Shown: positions 8,279 through 16,974 of the stretch, piece by piece
Layout of the letters: every line of letters starts with the position of its first letter
Position numbering within the stretch: position 1 is the first letter of the stretch
Source of the DNA: Bacillota bacterium
GTDB lineage: Bacteria > Bacillota > Clostridia > Christensenellales > Aristaeellaceae
Assembly: GCA_023416585.1 (NCBI GenBank)
Contig: JAEZHM010000004.1
Coordinates: 1-31,610, forward strand
DNA: 31,610 bases
Reading direction: 5' to 3'
Notes under the pieces: model-generated
The model's database searches: none
What the model was told of the DNA's origin: nothing
Seen by the model: the letters and a program-made list of their open reading frames with translations, nothing else
Program-made: the position numbers and the translations under genes

Positions 8279-8292
8279 CTTCCTTCATGCGT

Positions 8293-8311
8293 TTGTTACA
8301 ATATGTAACAA
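8293..8311. repeat. Perfect inverted repeat upstream of the sortase promoter
   Basis: TTGTTACA (8293-8300) and TGTAACAA (8304-8311) are perfect reverse complements around ATA. It lies 24 bases upstream of the sortase -35 box and just past the hairpin that follows the wall-protein gene. Its symmetry suits a dimeric DNA-binding protein. It lacks the G+C content of a terminator. Confidence 0.4.
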
Positions 8312-8321
8312 GAGAAGGAAA

Positions 8322-8349
8322 GGGGCAGTCCTCCTGGGAGGGCTGCCCC
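8322..8349 (-). terminator. Hairpin after the giant wall-protein gene
   Basis: A 13-base stem (GGGGCAGTCCTCC against GGAGGGCTGCCCC, one G-T pair) lies about 20 bases after the stop codon of the wall-protein gene. The following sequence read leftward is TTTCCTTCTCTTG, which is pyrimidine-rich but not a clean T run. It may terminate or attenuate read-through into the sortase gene, or protect the transcript's 3' end. Confidence 0.6.
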
Positions 8350-8370
8350 GATACAATTGTGCAGGGGGGA

Positions 8371-11300
8371 TTACTTTACATGCTGCTTTCTGCGGTTCAT
8401 GAGCAGGAGCAGGAAGCCGGCCAGTGCCATCAGCCCGCCAAAGGGCACTATCAGCATGATCCATTCACCGGTGACCGGCAATACGCCATTGATTGCCCAC
8501 ACAATGACTGTAGCCGTATTGGTATTCCTGCGCACGGCCGTCTGAAGATTGATGGGATCAACGATGTTGGCGGATACCCTGTAAATACCGGTATTCGGCA
8601 CCGCGATTTCAGCGGTGTCATTGCCTTCAAGAGCAATGTATTTGCCTTCGACGATGACGGCATACTGCATTTCGCTGGGGATTACATTGCCTTGGCTGTC
8701 CACCGTTGCAGGCGCCAGCATCAGGTTCACGTTGATGGATTGGATACCGGTATCGGGATCCTGGAAAGCATCCTGTGATACGACACGCGGGAATACGCTG
8801 GTATCGGTAGAGACGCTGTTCACCCAGTTGTAGAAGTTGATGTTCGAATCGAATGCGTCAGCCAGGTTCACCTGCATCGGCGCCGTATTGGAGTTCGTCA
8901 AAGTGAATACGTACACCCAGCGCCTGTCCTCCGTGGGATCACCCACATACATGTCTGTTACACTGGCTGCTTTGTGCACCGTCACACCGGCGGTCACATT
9001 CGTTTCCACATCATTGGAGGGGATGGGATCGTAGGGTGTCTCGTCATCCTTCTTGGGTGTTAACGTGGCGTTGTTCGTAATGATGACCACATCCTGATCC
9101 ACAGTGATGGCATCCACAGTCACTACGAAGGAGAGCGTTACTTCAGAGGGCGCCGTGACTTCCAGTGTGTCAGGATTGAATGTGGCGGCGGGCATCGTGA
9201 AGTTCCAGCTCAGCTGCTTCAGGTTGGCCGCATCCTGCATTTCTCCATAGCCCGTGGTGATGAAATTCTTGAACGTGACGCCGCTGGGAAGCAGGTCGCT
9301 TACAGTTACATCAAAGGGCATAAGCGAATGGCTCTGAACCCTCAGGGTGTAGGTCATGGTCTCGCCGGGATGGGCATCAGTCTTGTTCGTTTCCTTGGTG
9401 ATGCTCATTACGGGCCCCAAGACTTCCACTTCCACGATATTGCTGGTCAACGGATAGGTGGTTGGGGTTTCCTGGCCTTCTTGCGGGAATTCCGGCCCAT
9501 ACGGATCGATGTATGTGCCCGTAGCGCCGTTTTGCAGCAGGCGGTGTCCTTCTTCCAAGGCCACCAGTTCATCAGCCGTTACCGTGAAGGTGAAGGAAGT
9601 TGTGCCGGGTACGAATGTGCCGTTTGCATAGGTTGCGGCAGGCACAGTGCCACTCCAGGTGATGACCCTTGTGGTGGGATTGTAGCTTGCGCTGCCGTTA
9701 CCCTGGCTCGTGAAGGCTCCAAACGTCTGTCCTGCTGCCAGGTCATCGGTTACTTCAGTGACTGTCACGGGCCGCAGCATCCTGTTGGTGAAGGTTACAG
9801 TGTAGGCAAATTGCTCGCTGCCCAGCACCTGGGTCTTGTCAACAGACTTGGCGATTTCCACGATGGGGGTATTCAAGGTGTTCAGGAAGCCATTCTCGTT
9901 TTGAACGGTGCGGTAGCCGGTAACGGGTGCTTCTGTCACAGTATAGGAGTAGGCATTGCCCAGCTCATCATACGTCGGAAGGCCAGTGTACGTATAGCTC
10001 CATATATTCCCGTTCTTTGTCCAGGCAGGTGTTGCCCATGTGATCTCCTTTGTGGAGGTACCGGCGTGGGCGTACAGTCTGAGGGTAATGGTATCGGGAC
10101 GGCTTGCGTTGTCACCATCGTCCCAGAACTTCGTGCCGGAAACGCTGGTTGTATCCGCAGTGTTCGTGAAGTCCAGGCCATTCTCGGCAACCGTCTTCGT
10201 ATAGCCGGCAGGAGCGACTTCATCCACTGTGTAGCTGTATGCATTCCCGTTGGCGTCATACGTCGGCAGTTCATCGAAGAGGTAGCTTGTCGCACCATTC
10301 GTCAGCGTTGTTGTCTTGTAAGGCGTCATCAGCACAGCCGCCGCGATAGGCGCCGTTGCTACGTTCCGGTACAGGTTGATCACCACGTCCGGATACGCTT
10401 CGCCTTCGATCATGTTCCAGGTCTTCGTACCGCTTACACTGGTCTCATCCGCAGTGTTCGTGAAGTCCAGACCATTCTCGGCAACCGTCTTCGTATAGCC
10501 GGCGGGAGCGACTTCATCCACTGTGTAGCTGTACGCATTCCCGTTGGCGTCATATGTCGGCAGCTCATCGAAGAGGTAGCTTGTCGCACCGTTCGTCAGC
10601 GTCGTCGTCTTGTATGGCGCTATTGCGTCGTCGTTCCGGTACAGGTTGATTACCACGTTCGGATACGCTTCGCCTTCGATCATGTTCCAGGTCTTCGTAC
10701 CGCTTACACTGGTCTCATCCGCAGTGTTCGTGAAGTCCAGGCCATTCTCGGCAACCGTCTTCGTATAGCCGGAGGGAGCGACTTCATCCACTGTGTAGAC
10801 ATAAGCTTGTCCATTCGTAGTGTCATACTTGGGAAGGTCATTGAAGAGGTAGCTTGTCGCACCATTCGTCAGCGTCGTCGTCCTGTAAGGCGCCGCTAAG
10901 TCGTCGTTCCGGTACAGGTTGATTACCACGTCCGGATACGCTTCGCCTTCGATCATGTTCCAGGTCTTCGTACCGCCAATGCTGGTGGTCTCATTCGAGA
11001 TGTTCAGGAAGTCACGCCCGTTGATGTTGGGAACCGTCGTATATCCGTCGACCGGTGCTTCTGTTACCGTATAGCTGTATTCCGCGCCTGTCACGGGATT
11101 GTACTTGGGCAGGTTCGTGAAGCTGTACGTCGTGTCGCCGTTCTCCAGCGTCTCGTCGTCGATCTTCACCAGGTCGCGCAGCAGGTTGATCGTGATCGTC
11201 GGATGTTCCGTTGTTCCGACCCACGTCTTCGTGCCGCTGATGCTTATATAGACCTGCCTGAAGGAGTTGGTGAAAACAACTTCAGCGTTCTTTTGCGGCA

Positions 11301-14300
11301 TGTTGAATGTTACCGTTCTATTTCCTGTATCGATCACCGTACCGGAAATATCAACGGTACCACCATCCGTCTTCGCAGTTATTCCGTCCAATCCATATAA
11401 GCCTGGTACGGACGTCTCTTTAATGGAAACAACTGCTCCAGCTGGCACATCGTATGTAACCCATTCTCCGCCCTTCAAGGAAGGCACAAGGGTTTGTATG
11501 GCGTCGTTTATGGTAACTTCAAAGGAGAACGGCTGCGCTCCAATGGATTCTACTTTAGACAGTTTCAGTTCAAAAACTTTACGCTCATTTGTCAGCGTAA
11601 CCTCCGCGTCGGTTGCGAAGGTACCATCTGCCTTCCGGCCAAGATAGACTGTTCCGTCAGCCGGATTGGAACTGACAAATTCATAGGCTCCAGATTCTGT
11701 CTCAACAACAGTGTAGTTGCCCATGGGGAGCGTATGCCCCGCGCCAATGACCGTTCCATTCACATCCCCGCCCACTACTTCATGGCCGGTGGTCGTTTCC
11801 GGAGTGCCATTCACATACTTCACCTGGCTGGTCAAACCAGCCGGGTCGGTGCGGGTCACTGAGAACTTGAATACCTGATCCGTAGTTCCGTCATCAACAA
11901 CCTTCTTGACGACCAACTGGCCTTTGACCACGGAAATCTCCAGAGAAATACTACCGGAGAGCAGAATCCCTGAAGCATCACCGAAATAGGCGGAAACGGT
12001 CAACGTTTCTTTGCCATCATTATCGGCATCCGTTGGCACATAGGTTTCAAGATACTCCGCCAGCGGCGTTGATCCTACATAATAATGAATATTGCTGGCA
12101 TAAGCTGTCCAGATGAGGCCTGTCTCAGGGAAGAGCGTTGTATTCGGGCTATGGGGCGTCACCAAAGCTGCCAGTTCATCATTTGTATAAGCCATGCCCA
12201 AGCTCTCGCCCAGGAAAACAGTGGGTCTATCCACAGTGAAAGTCGGTGCAAAAACATTGATGATATAATCAAGACCGGTTAGCTGGATGGATGCAGGATT
12301 GTACACACCCTGGTTTGCTGTGGGCGGATTTCCATACGTTACATCCGTAGGCGTGATGGTTACATCCATCACATGCGTACTGCTGCCGGTGGGAACCCCG
12401 GCAGGCGGCGGTGTGCCAACCCACTGGGAATCTACGTAATCATCAGGGTAACGGTACTCTGTATTTTCCGTATCGTATGGATAGAGCATCTGCTCTACAA
12501 CAGAGTCATCATCATTGTACAGTCTTGGCATGCCCAGCAGCAGATTTTCAGTAACAGCAAAACCTTCGACGTCAATAGGCACATTGACTTCCGGCTGGGG
12601 AACAGGCACAAGGCGCTGCGTTCCTTCGCTATTATATAAGCCTGTTTCAGAACCATTGGTCCATGCATAGTTGTCGCCCAGATAGTCATCCTTTGCGGTT
12701 ACCTTGAAGGATCTGACGACAGACGGAGTCGTACCTGCAGGAATCAGGTTACCATTCGTATCCGTATTCTGGGGAACAACAGTCACATTCCAGACGATAT
12801 ACTGGTGGCCGCTACCATCTGTATGCAAAGTTCCGCCAGCAGCAGCCACGGAGGCCTCATCTGCAGTGAAGCGGGGATCGATATAGTCAATCAATTTTGC
12901 TAACAGATTCGAGCTGATATCCTGCTGAATCTCTGTAAACATAGCCTCCAGATCGGCCTGGGTAAAAGCAGTTTTCAGATACTTACTGGTAGGTGTAGAT
13001 ACAATTTGTCCCAAATCTCCAGCACCAGCACCAGAAAGATTGATGCCATAGATCGTTGCCGCAATAGGATTGTTTTTTAGAGTATTTGCCTCGGCCTGTG
13101 CAGCACCAACCGGATTGCTTTCCGGACGGTTAAATTCACCGTCTGTAAAAACTACAACAACACGTGTGCGATCTGGATAAAGCGCTACACTGTTATTCAT
13201 TTGTGTGACGGCCAGAGAGAGGCCTGCTGATGCATTTGTCCAGCCATTCGCTGTTAAGCCATTGATGGCGGAGGTAACACTTGATACGTTGGTAGTAAAA
13301 GCTACATTGGTCGATCCGCTATCACTGAAGCTGGTGACAGCAAAGCGAACTTCCGCGTCGGACGACGCGCCGGCGTTGAATATGCCCGTTACAAAGTTAT
13401 TGGCAGCTGTCTTCAAAGCACCCAAGCGTGTGACAGAACTATAAAAAATATCGCCATCTTCAAGCCTGGTTAAATTATAGTACCACCGGCTCCCCCATTT
13501 ATAAATTTCATAATAGTTATCGCCATCTTTTGCGTAATAATTGTTCGGATTTGTTTTACCAAGAGTATCCTGATAATAAGTTCCTGCCATCGTATAAGAT
13601 AGTATATCAGCCATAGATCCCGAGCGATCCAGTACTAACACAATATCTATTGGAGAGGTAATATTGATAACGTCTTTTCCCTTCCAAGCCTCCAGCGTGA
13701 TAGCAAAATTCCGGGGATCACTGCCGTCCACAACAACCGTTTTATCTACATATGCGGCAGGCGCAACGCTACCGCTAGCACTGACAGCATATTCTGTAAT
13801 CAAGTTTTGATTGCCAGAAACCGACCCAATATTATTGCCATTATTCCCCCTGGCGGGAATAATGGAGCTTCCTTTTCCGGGATACGCTTGGTTGTACTTC
13901 CTGAGGGTATCCGGAGTTAAGAGGGTAAACCAACGTTCTACTTCCTCGGCATCCTTCGACAGAACGATCATCTGCCGCAATTCATACGGCTTTAAGCTAT
14001 TTAATTTCTCTTTTAATTGCTGATTGCTTAAGCCCTGCAAGGATACATAGAGTTCATCCCATGATACCTCTGAAGGAAAGATGTCCTCTATAGAGGCAAC
14101 TTTCAAGACAGTAATCTGGCTCCATTGCGTAGGAATACCTTTGTTAATAAAGATTGCAGGTTCACCGTCATAAGCATTGATGGTAACGGGGACACCAGCA
14201 TGGATATTCAATGAAGTGATCCCTGCGGTTACAGGAACATACACCTCGACTTCAGGTTCAGTAGTATTCCCTGTCAGAAGAATATCCACATCTCCAGCCC

Positions 14301-15621
14301 CGCCACTCGGGAAGGCAGCAGCCAGTTTTGCAAGCGCATTTACAAGAGTTTTGCTGCCAGTATCAAGATAAGAAGAAGCCTTTACCGTAATCAACGCGGA
14401 TCCGTCTGTCAGAGGTTCAGGCTGGCTGTCTGACAGCGCCAATGTGTAAAAACCGCTTTGTGCTAGCTGGAAGGCGACAAAAGCTGCAGTCAGCTTTACT
14501 TCGTTCCCCTCTTCCAGAGCCGCAACTGCAATCTGCTCTCCATGGTTCAGGCCCTTTTTATCCAGCTGATAGGTTAAGGTGCCATCATCACTTACAGGCA
14601 ACTCGGCAATAATCTGGTCTATGGCATAGATGCGGATCACTGTACCGGCTGCAGCAGCGGCTGAAACTAGTACATTGCCATTTGCATCCAAGGCAATGGA
14701 CCCTTCCGGGGAAATCTTTGGAACTTCCGTCACAACCGGTTCTTCCGTCACAGCCGGTTCTTCCGTCACGACCGGTTCTTCCGTCACGACCGGTTCTTCC
14801 GTCACAGAAGGATCTATTGTCATGGCGGGCTCTTCCGTCGCGGCAGGCTCTTCCGTTTCTTCCACCCTGAGGTTTACATCCAGCAGTGCCAGCGGAAGAT
14901 CGTTGTTGCCCAAATAACGGGCATACCCACGGCTGATGCCGCGCTGCACAAAAGCAGCCGCTTCCCCTTCCGCCAGGGGAACCAGCTTCACTGCATCTAT
15001 ATATCCGTGTTGTACGCCTTGATCTGTATCAAAGTTAACCGACAGCCTGTCATGGCTTTCGTCGGTGTAGCGGCTGTCTGCATATACAACACTGTCGGCG
15101 ATTAAACGGGTGAGAATAACTCCGTTGCGCTCTCCTGTATATACCCTGACATTGCCCGTGGCCGTTTTTGCATACCCAATGACAAACGTGGGGATCTGAT
15201 CCGCCGTTACTACCGCAGACTCCTCTTGAGGAACTTCTGTCGGAACAACGGTAGGCTCAGCCGTAGGTTCAACCGTCGGTACAGCGGTAGGCTCAGCCGC
15301 AGGTGTGGCGGCAGGTACATCCGTCGGTGCTTCGGTAGGGGTTGACGTAGGTGCCTCCGTTGGCGCTTCGGTGGGTGCTGCCGTCGGGGCTGCCGTAGGA
15401 GCCTCCGTTGGTGCTTCCGTTGGAACTTCCGTAGGCACTTCCGTAGGTGCCTCCGTTGGCACCTCCGTAGGAGCTGTTTCCACAACGGCGGTTGCTTCCA
15501 GCCCATCGTCACCGGCTCTGGTGTAATCAGATCCGGTGAAAATGCCGGAAGAATCGAAATCCAACAGCATCAATACGGTTAGGATGATGGATAGGATTCT
15601 GCGGATTTTTTTGTTTTCCAT
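8371..15621 (-). CDS. Giant LPXTG wall-anchored adhesin or pilin-like protein with VWA and CnaB domains
   Basis: A 2416-residue surface protein, starting at the ATG at 15621 behind an AGGGGTG site. In order it shows: a signal segment (residues 1-30), a Pro-Thr-rich stalk (51-130), an SH3-like domain (about 146-215), an EEPVVT repeat (256-300) and an unassigned region (300-640). A von Willebrand factor A domain follows (about 655-905), with the metal site DRSGSM at 665-670 and VVVVFTDGEF near 827. Next come a SpaA-like segment (about 1230-1460), five CnaB domains (about 1463-1918) and three DUF11-like mucin-binding or repeat domains (1919-2370). It ends in the sorting signal LPVTG (2381-2385), a hydrophobic stretch and the tail NRRKQHVK. 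VWA plus CnaB is the plan of tip pilins and host or matrix adhesins. CnaB domains often carry Lys-Asn isopeptide bonds, and the K of GTKTW, the E of YTVDE and the N of FTN fit that. The sortase follows downstream. Confidence 0.93.
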   Translation of the reverse strand: MENKKIRRILSIILTVLMLLDFDSSGIFTGSDYTRAGDDGLEATAVVETAPTEVPTEAPTEVPTEVPTEAPTEAPTAAPTAAPTEAPTEAPTSTPTEAPTDVPAATPAAEPTAVPTVEPTAEPTVVPTEVPQEESAVVTADQIPTFVIGYAKTATGNVRVYTGERNGVILTRLIADSVVYADSRYTDESHDRLSVNFDTDQGVQHGYIDAVKLVPLAEGEAAAFVQRGISRGYARYLGNNDLPLALLDVNLRVEETEEPAATEEPAMTIDPSVTEEPVVTEEPVVTEEPAVTEEPVVTEVPKISPEGSIALDANGNVLVSAAAAAGTVIRIYAIDQIIAELPVSDDGTLTYQLDKKGLNHGEQIAVAALEEGNEVKLTAAFVAFQLAQSGFYTLALSDSQPEPLTDGSALITVKASSYLDTGSKTLVNALAKLAAAFPSGGAGDVDILLTGNTTEPEVEVYVPVTAGITSLNIHAGVPVTINAYDGEPAIFINKGIPTQWSQITVLKVASIEDIFPSEVSWDELYVSLQGLSNQQLKEKLNSLKPYELRQMIVLSKDAEEVERWFTLLTPDTLRKYNQAYPGKGSSIIPARGNNGNNIGSVSGNQNLITEYAVSASGSVAPAAYVDKTVVVDGSDPRNFAITLEAWKGKDVINITSPIDIVLVLDRSGSMADILSYTMAGTYYQDTLGKTNPNNYYAKDGDNYYEIYKWGSRWYYNLTRLEDGDIFYSSVTRLGALKTAANNFVTGIFNAGASSDAEVRFAVTSFSDSGSTNVAFTTNVSSVTSAINGLTANGWTNASAGLSLAVTQMNNSVALYPDRTRVVVVFTDGEFNRPESNPVGAAQAEANTLKNNPIAATIYGINLSGAGAGDLGQIVSTPTSKYLKTAFTQADLEAMFTEIQQDISSNLLAKLIDYIDPRFTADEASVAAAGGTLHTDGSGHQYIVWNVTVVPQNTDTNGNLIPAGTTPSVVRSFKVTAKDDYLGDNYAWTNGSETGLYNSEGTQRLVPVPQPEVNVPIDVEGFAVTENLLLGMPRLYNDDDSVVEQMLYPYDTENTEYRYPDDYVDSQWVGTPPPAGVPTGSSTHVMDVTITPTDVTYGNPPTANQGVYNPASIQLTGLDYIINVFAPTFTVDRPTVFLGESLGMAYTNDELAALVTPHSPNTTLFPETGLIWTAYASNIHYYVGSTPLAEYLETYVPTDADNDGKETLTVSAYFGDASGILLSGSISLEISVVKGQLVVKKVVDDGTTDQVFKFSVTRTDPAGLTSQVKYVNGTPETTTGHEVVGGDVNGTVIGAGHTLPMGNYTVVETESGAYEFVSSNPADGTVYLGRKADGTFATDAEVTLTNERKVFELKLSKVESIGAQPFSFEVTINDAIQTLVPSLKGGEWVTYDVPAGAVVSIKETSVPGLYGLDGITAKTDGGTVDISGTVIDTGNRTVTFNMPQKNAEVVFTNSFRQVYISISGTKTWVGTTEHPTITINLLRDLVKIDDETLENGDTTYSFTNLPKYNPVTGAEYSYTVTEAPVDGYTTVPNINGRDFLNISNETTSIGGTKTWNMIEGEAYPDVVINLYRNDDLAAPYRTTTLTNGATSYLFNDLPKYDTTNGQAYVYTVDEVAPSGYTKTVAENGLDFTNTADETSVSGTKTWNMIEGEAYPNVVINLYRNDDAIAPYKTTTLTNGATSYLFDELPTYDANGNAYSYTVDEVAPAGYTKTVAENGLDFTNTADETSVSGTKTWNMIEGEAYPDVVINLYRNVATAPIAAAVLMTPYKTTTLTNGATSYLFDELPTYDANGNAYSYTVDEVAPAGYTKTVAENGLDFTNTADTTSVSGTKFWDDGDNASRPDTITLRLYAHAGTSTKEITWATPAWTKNGNIWSYTYTGLPTYDELGNAYSYTVTEAPVTGYRTVQNENGFLNTLNTPIVEIAKSVDKTQVLGSEQFAYTVTFTNRMLRPVTVTEVTDDLAAGQTFGAFTSQGNGSASYNPTTRVITWSGTVPAATYANGTFVPGTTSFTFTVTADELVALEEGHRLLQNGATGTYIDPYGPEFPQEGQETPTTYPLTSNIVEVEVLGPVMSITKETNKTDAHPGETMTYTLRVQSHSLMPFDVTVSDLLPSGVTFKNFITTGYGEMQDAANLKQLSWNFTMPAATFNPDTLEVTAPSEVTLSFVVTVDAITVDQDVVIITNNATLTPKKDDETPYDPIPSNDVETNVTAGVTVHKAASVTDMYVGDPTEDRRWVYVFTLTNSNTAPMQVNLADAFDSNINFYNWVNSVSTDTSVFPRVVSQDAFQDPDTGIQSINVNLMLAPATVDSQGNVIPSEMQYAVIVEGKYIALEGNDTAEIAVPNTGIYRVSANIVDPINLQTAVRRNTNTATVIVWAINGVLPVTGEWIMLIVPFGGLMALAGFLLLLMNRRKQHVK
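10138..10974 (-). repeat. Three near-identical CnaB repeat units
   Basis: Consecutive units at 10974-10702 (273 bases), 10701-10432 (270) and 10431-10138 (294) each begin with GTKTWNMIEGEAYP and carry VVINLYRN, TTTLTNGATSYLF and GYTKTVAENGLDFTNTAD. Long stretches are identical in DNA as well as protein, which points to recent duplication or gene conversion. The third unit has an eight-residue insertion (the VATAPIAAAVL region). The flanking units at 11235-10975 and 10137-9868 belong to the same fold but are diverged. Confidence 0.92.
14722..14856 (-). repeat. 18-base tandem repeat coding EEPVVT
   Basis: Read leftward, this codes repeated six-residue EEPVVT-type units (EEPAAT, EEPVVT, EEPAVT). 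At DNA level an 18-base unit of the form CGGTTCTTCCGTCACGAC recurs about four times with few changes. It is an acidic spacer in the stalk of the wall protein. Confidence 0.85.
15232..15471 (-). repeat. Pro-Thr-rich tandem repeat (PTEAPTEVPT type)
   Basis: About 80 residues of PTEVPTEAPT-like units near the N-terminus of the wall protein. This is a low-complexity extended stalk and a possible O-glycosylation region. Placed before the SH3-like and VWA domains, it is unusual, since wall-spanning stalks are more often found at the C-terminal end. Confidence 0.88.
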
Positions 15622-15750
15622 GGTAGCACCCCTATTCTTCTCTTTCGCTTCGCTATGGTCTGTCGGTTGCAGACTTTATTGCTTTTGTGGTCATGTAAGA
15701 CTTTCATGCCATTATATGGATATATGTGTGGATATTTCGACGTATATTGA

Positions 15751-15778
15751 ATTATACAACGAAATCCAGAAATTGCAA
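15751..15778 (-). promoter_or_regulatory. Candidate promoter of the giant wall-protein gene
   Basis: Read leftward, TTGCAA (15778-15773), a 16-base spacer and a consensus TATAAT (15756-15751) would give a leader of about 120 bases. A TTGACA at 15883-15878 further upstream lacks a good -10 box at the right distance. Confidence 0.45.
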
Positions 15779-16019
15779 GTACATTTTCATATTTTTTTAA
15801 GCAATAATGCTTTCTTTTGTAATTTTTGTTTTTCTTATGACACGTTTCTACCATATTTAGAACTTTATATCCTTCAGTGTCAATATAGTGTATATTGCAG
15901 TTCATACTTCCCTTCTGAATAGATTGATGCATATAAAAAAACACTGCTTGTGGTTTCATAATTGACTATGCTATTAGATATTACCAAAGAAACGCATGAA
16001 TGAAACTCATAAACAGATA

Positions 16020-16048
16020 TTGACATACATACAAAATAGGCTTATATT
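16020..16048 (+). promoter_or_regulatory. Promoter of the small secreted-protein gene
   Basis: A perfect TTGACA (16020-16025), a 17-base spacer and TATATT (16043-16048) precede the start codon by about 50 bases. This is one of the strongest-looking vegetative promoters in the window, so the small gene is probably well expressed. Confidence 0.72.
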
Positions 16049-16099
16049 ATAGACAGTTTTCTCCATAAAATTCTTTTTCAATACGAAGGAGGTATAAGT

Positions 16100-16345
16100 A
16101 TGACAATGCGCCGTTTCTTTGCAACCATGCTGGTTCTTGTTGCATTGCTTACAACCATAGCTGGAGCATGCGCCGAGGCCAATAAGTACAGCAGGTTCGA
16201 TAATCCTGGAAAGGGCCATGACTGGGCCTGGGCTGGATTCGGTTCCACGGATCCATATGAGAATGAAAACGCAAACGACAATACCCAACACAACGAGAAC
16301 GGGTACAAAAACCATCTTCCCTACGGAGAAGAGATTCCCAGATAA
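16100..16345 (+). CDS. Small secreted protein of unknown function
   Basis: An 81-residue protein that is not recognised. It begins with a clear signal peptide (RRFFATMLVLVALLTTIAGA), with likely cleavage near ACA-EA. That leaves a mature peptide of about 55 residues rich in Asn, Asp, Glu, Gly, His and aromatics (HDWAWAGFGSTDPYENENAN), with no cysteine. It has a strong AAGGAGG site eight bases before the ATG, a near-consensus promoter and a strong terminator, so it is a well-equipped single-gene unit. It is divergent from the giant adhesin gene, which hints at a surface or signalling role. That link is inference from position only. Confidence 0.8.
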   Translation: MTMRRFFATMLVLVALLTTIAGACAEANKYSRFDNPGKGHDWAWAGFGSTDPYENENANDNTQHNENGYKNHLPYGEEIPR

Positions 16346-16383
16346 CCTGTTTAGTTAGTGTTCAAACAACAAATAAATCAAAG

Positions 16384-16419
16384 AAAATCCTCCTGTTGAT
16401 TTCAGCAGGAGGATTTTTT
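16384..16419. terminator. Rho-independent terminator, probably bidirectional
   Basis: AAAATCCTCCTG (16384-16395) pairs with CAGGAGGATTTT (16406-16417), and a T run follows on the plus strand. It ends the small secreted-protein transcript and may also end the leftward operon that stops at 16473. Confidence 0.92.
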
Positions 16420-16472
16420 GATTCATAGATGCGAAACAAGAACATACTTTCAAAGTGTCATGTTGCCAAATA

Positions 16473-16955
16473 TCAAATCTTCTTCTTCAATTGAGGCAGA
16501 TACAGGCTGAACACCATGCCCAGCGCCACGCCGGCAGCGCCCTGCAGAAGGTTGAAGGGAACGGACCCAACAGCGGTGCCCCAGCCATAGACCAGGCTTT
16601 CAAACAATAAATAGCCGCCCACCATGATGCATTCAGCAACAGCAAATACGCCCAGGTTTCTTATGTGCTTGCCGGGAAGAGTAAGCCGGGCGGCTAATAA
16701 TCCCATGACAGCTTTGATAATAAAGGTAGGAGCAATATATATGGGATATCCGGCCAGCAGGTCGGCCAAAGCGGAGCCTACCCCGGCAATGAGGGCGGCA
16801 AAATTGCCCATCAGCATAGCCGACAGAAAAATAACCCCGTCCCCGAGATGGATATATCCAATGGCCGTTGGTACTTTCAGCTGCCAGGTAGCCAACAGCA
16901 CCAGCGATGCCAGCAGACCGCCCAGGGCCAACTGTTTGACGCGTTGATCCCGCAT
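16473..16955 (-). CDS. ECF transporter S component (riboflavin-trS-like family)
   Basis: A 160-residue integral membrane protein with about five or six hydrophobic segments (LALGGLLASLVLLATW, VIFLSAMLMGNFAALIAGVG, FIIKAVMGLLAARL, LGVFAVAECIMVGGYLLFES, LLQGAAGVALGMVFSLYL). The GYIHLGDGVIFLSAMLMG region is typical of PF07155-type S components, which bind a vitamin or related small molecule and share an energising module encoded elsewhere. The substrate cannot be assigned. It starts 19 bases after the ferritin-like gene in the same direction, so it is the last gene of that operon. The shared terminator lies just beyond it. Confidence 0.85.
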   Translation of the reverse strand: MRDQRVKQLALGGLLASLVLLATWQLKVPTAIGYIHLGDGVIFLSAMLMGNFAALIAGVGSALADLLAGYPIYIAPTFIIKAVMGLLAARLTLPGKHIRNLGVFAVAECIMVGGYLLFESLVYGWGTAVGSVPFNLLQGAAGVALGMVFSLYLPQLKKKI

Positions 16956-16974
16956 AAAAGCAGCATCCTTCCTC

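Larger units (their letters stand above)
15622..16099. other. AT-rich divergent intergenic region (478 bases)
   Basis: The region between the giant wall-protein gene and the small secreted-protein gene is visibly richer in A+T than the surrounding genes. It holds one candidate promoter in each direction. The open frames in it are short, lack ribosome binding sites and show no protein-like features, so no gene is called. Confidence 0.6.

Noticed and set aside
9328..10899. A 523-codon open frame on the plus strand
   Set aside because: It lies wholly antisense to the CnaB and DUF11 region of the wall protein, has no ribosome binding site, and its repeats mirror the CnaB units.
14722..15471. CRISPR-like regular repeats
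   Set aside because: The repeats are in frame, without unique spacers, and code for EEPVVT and PTEAPT units of the wall protein.
15305..15526. Plus-strand frame coding VGASVGTSVG-like repeats
   Set aside because: It is the complementary strand of the Pro-Thr repeat of the wall protein, with low complexity and no start signal.
15855..15883. TTGACA at 15878 as promoter of the wall-protein gene
   Set aside because: The hexamer at the proper distance is CTAAAT, a poor -10 box. The TTGCAA/TATAAT pair closer to the gene is better.
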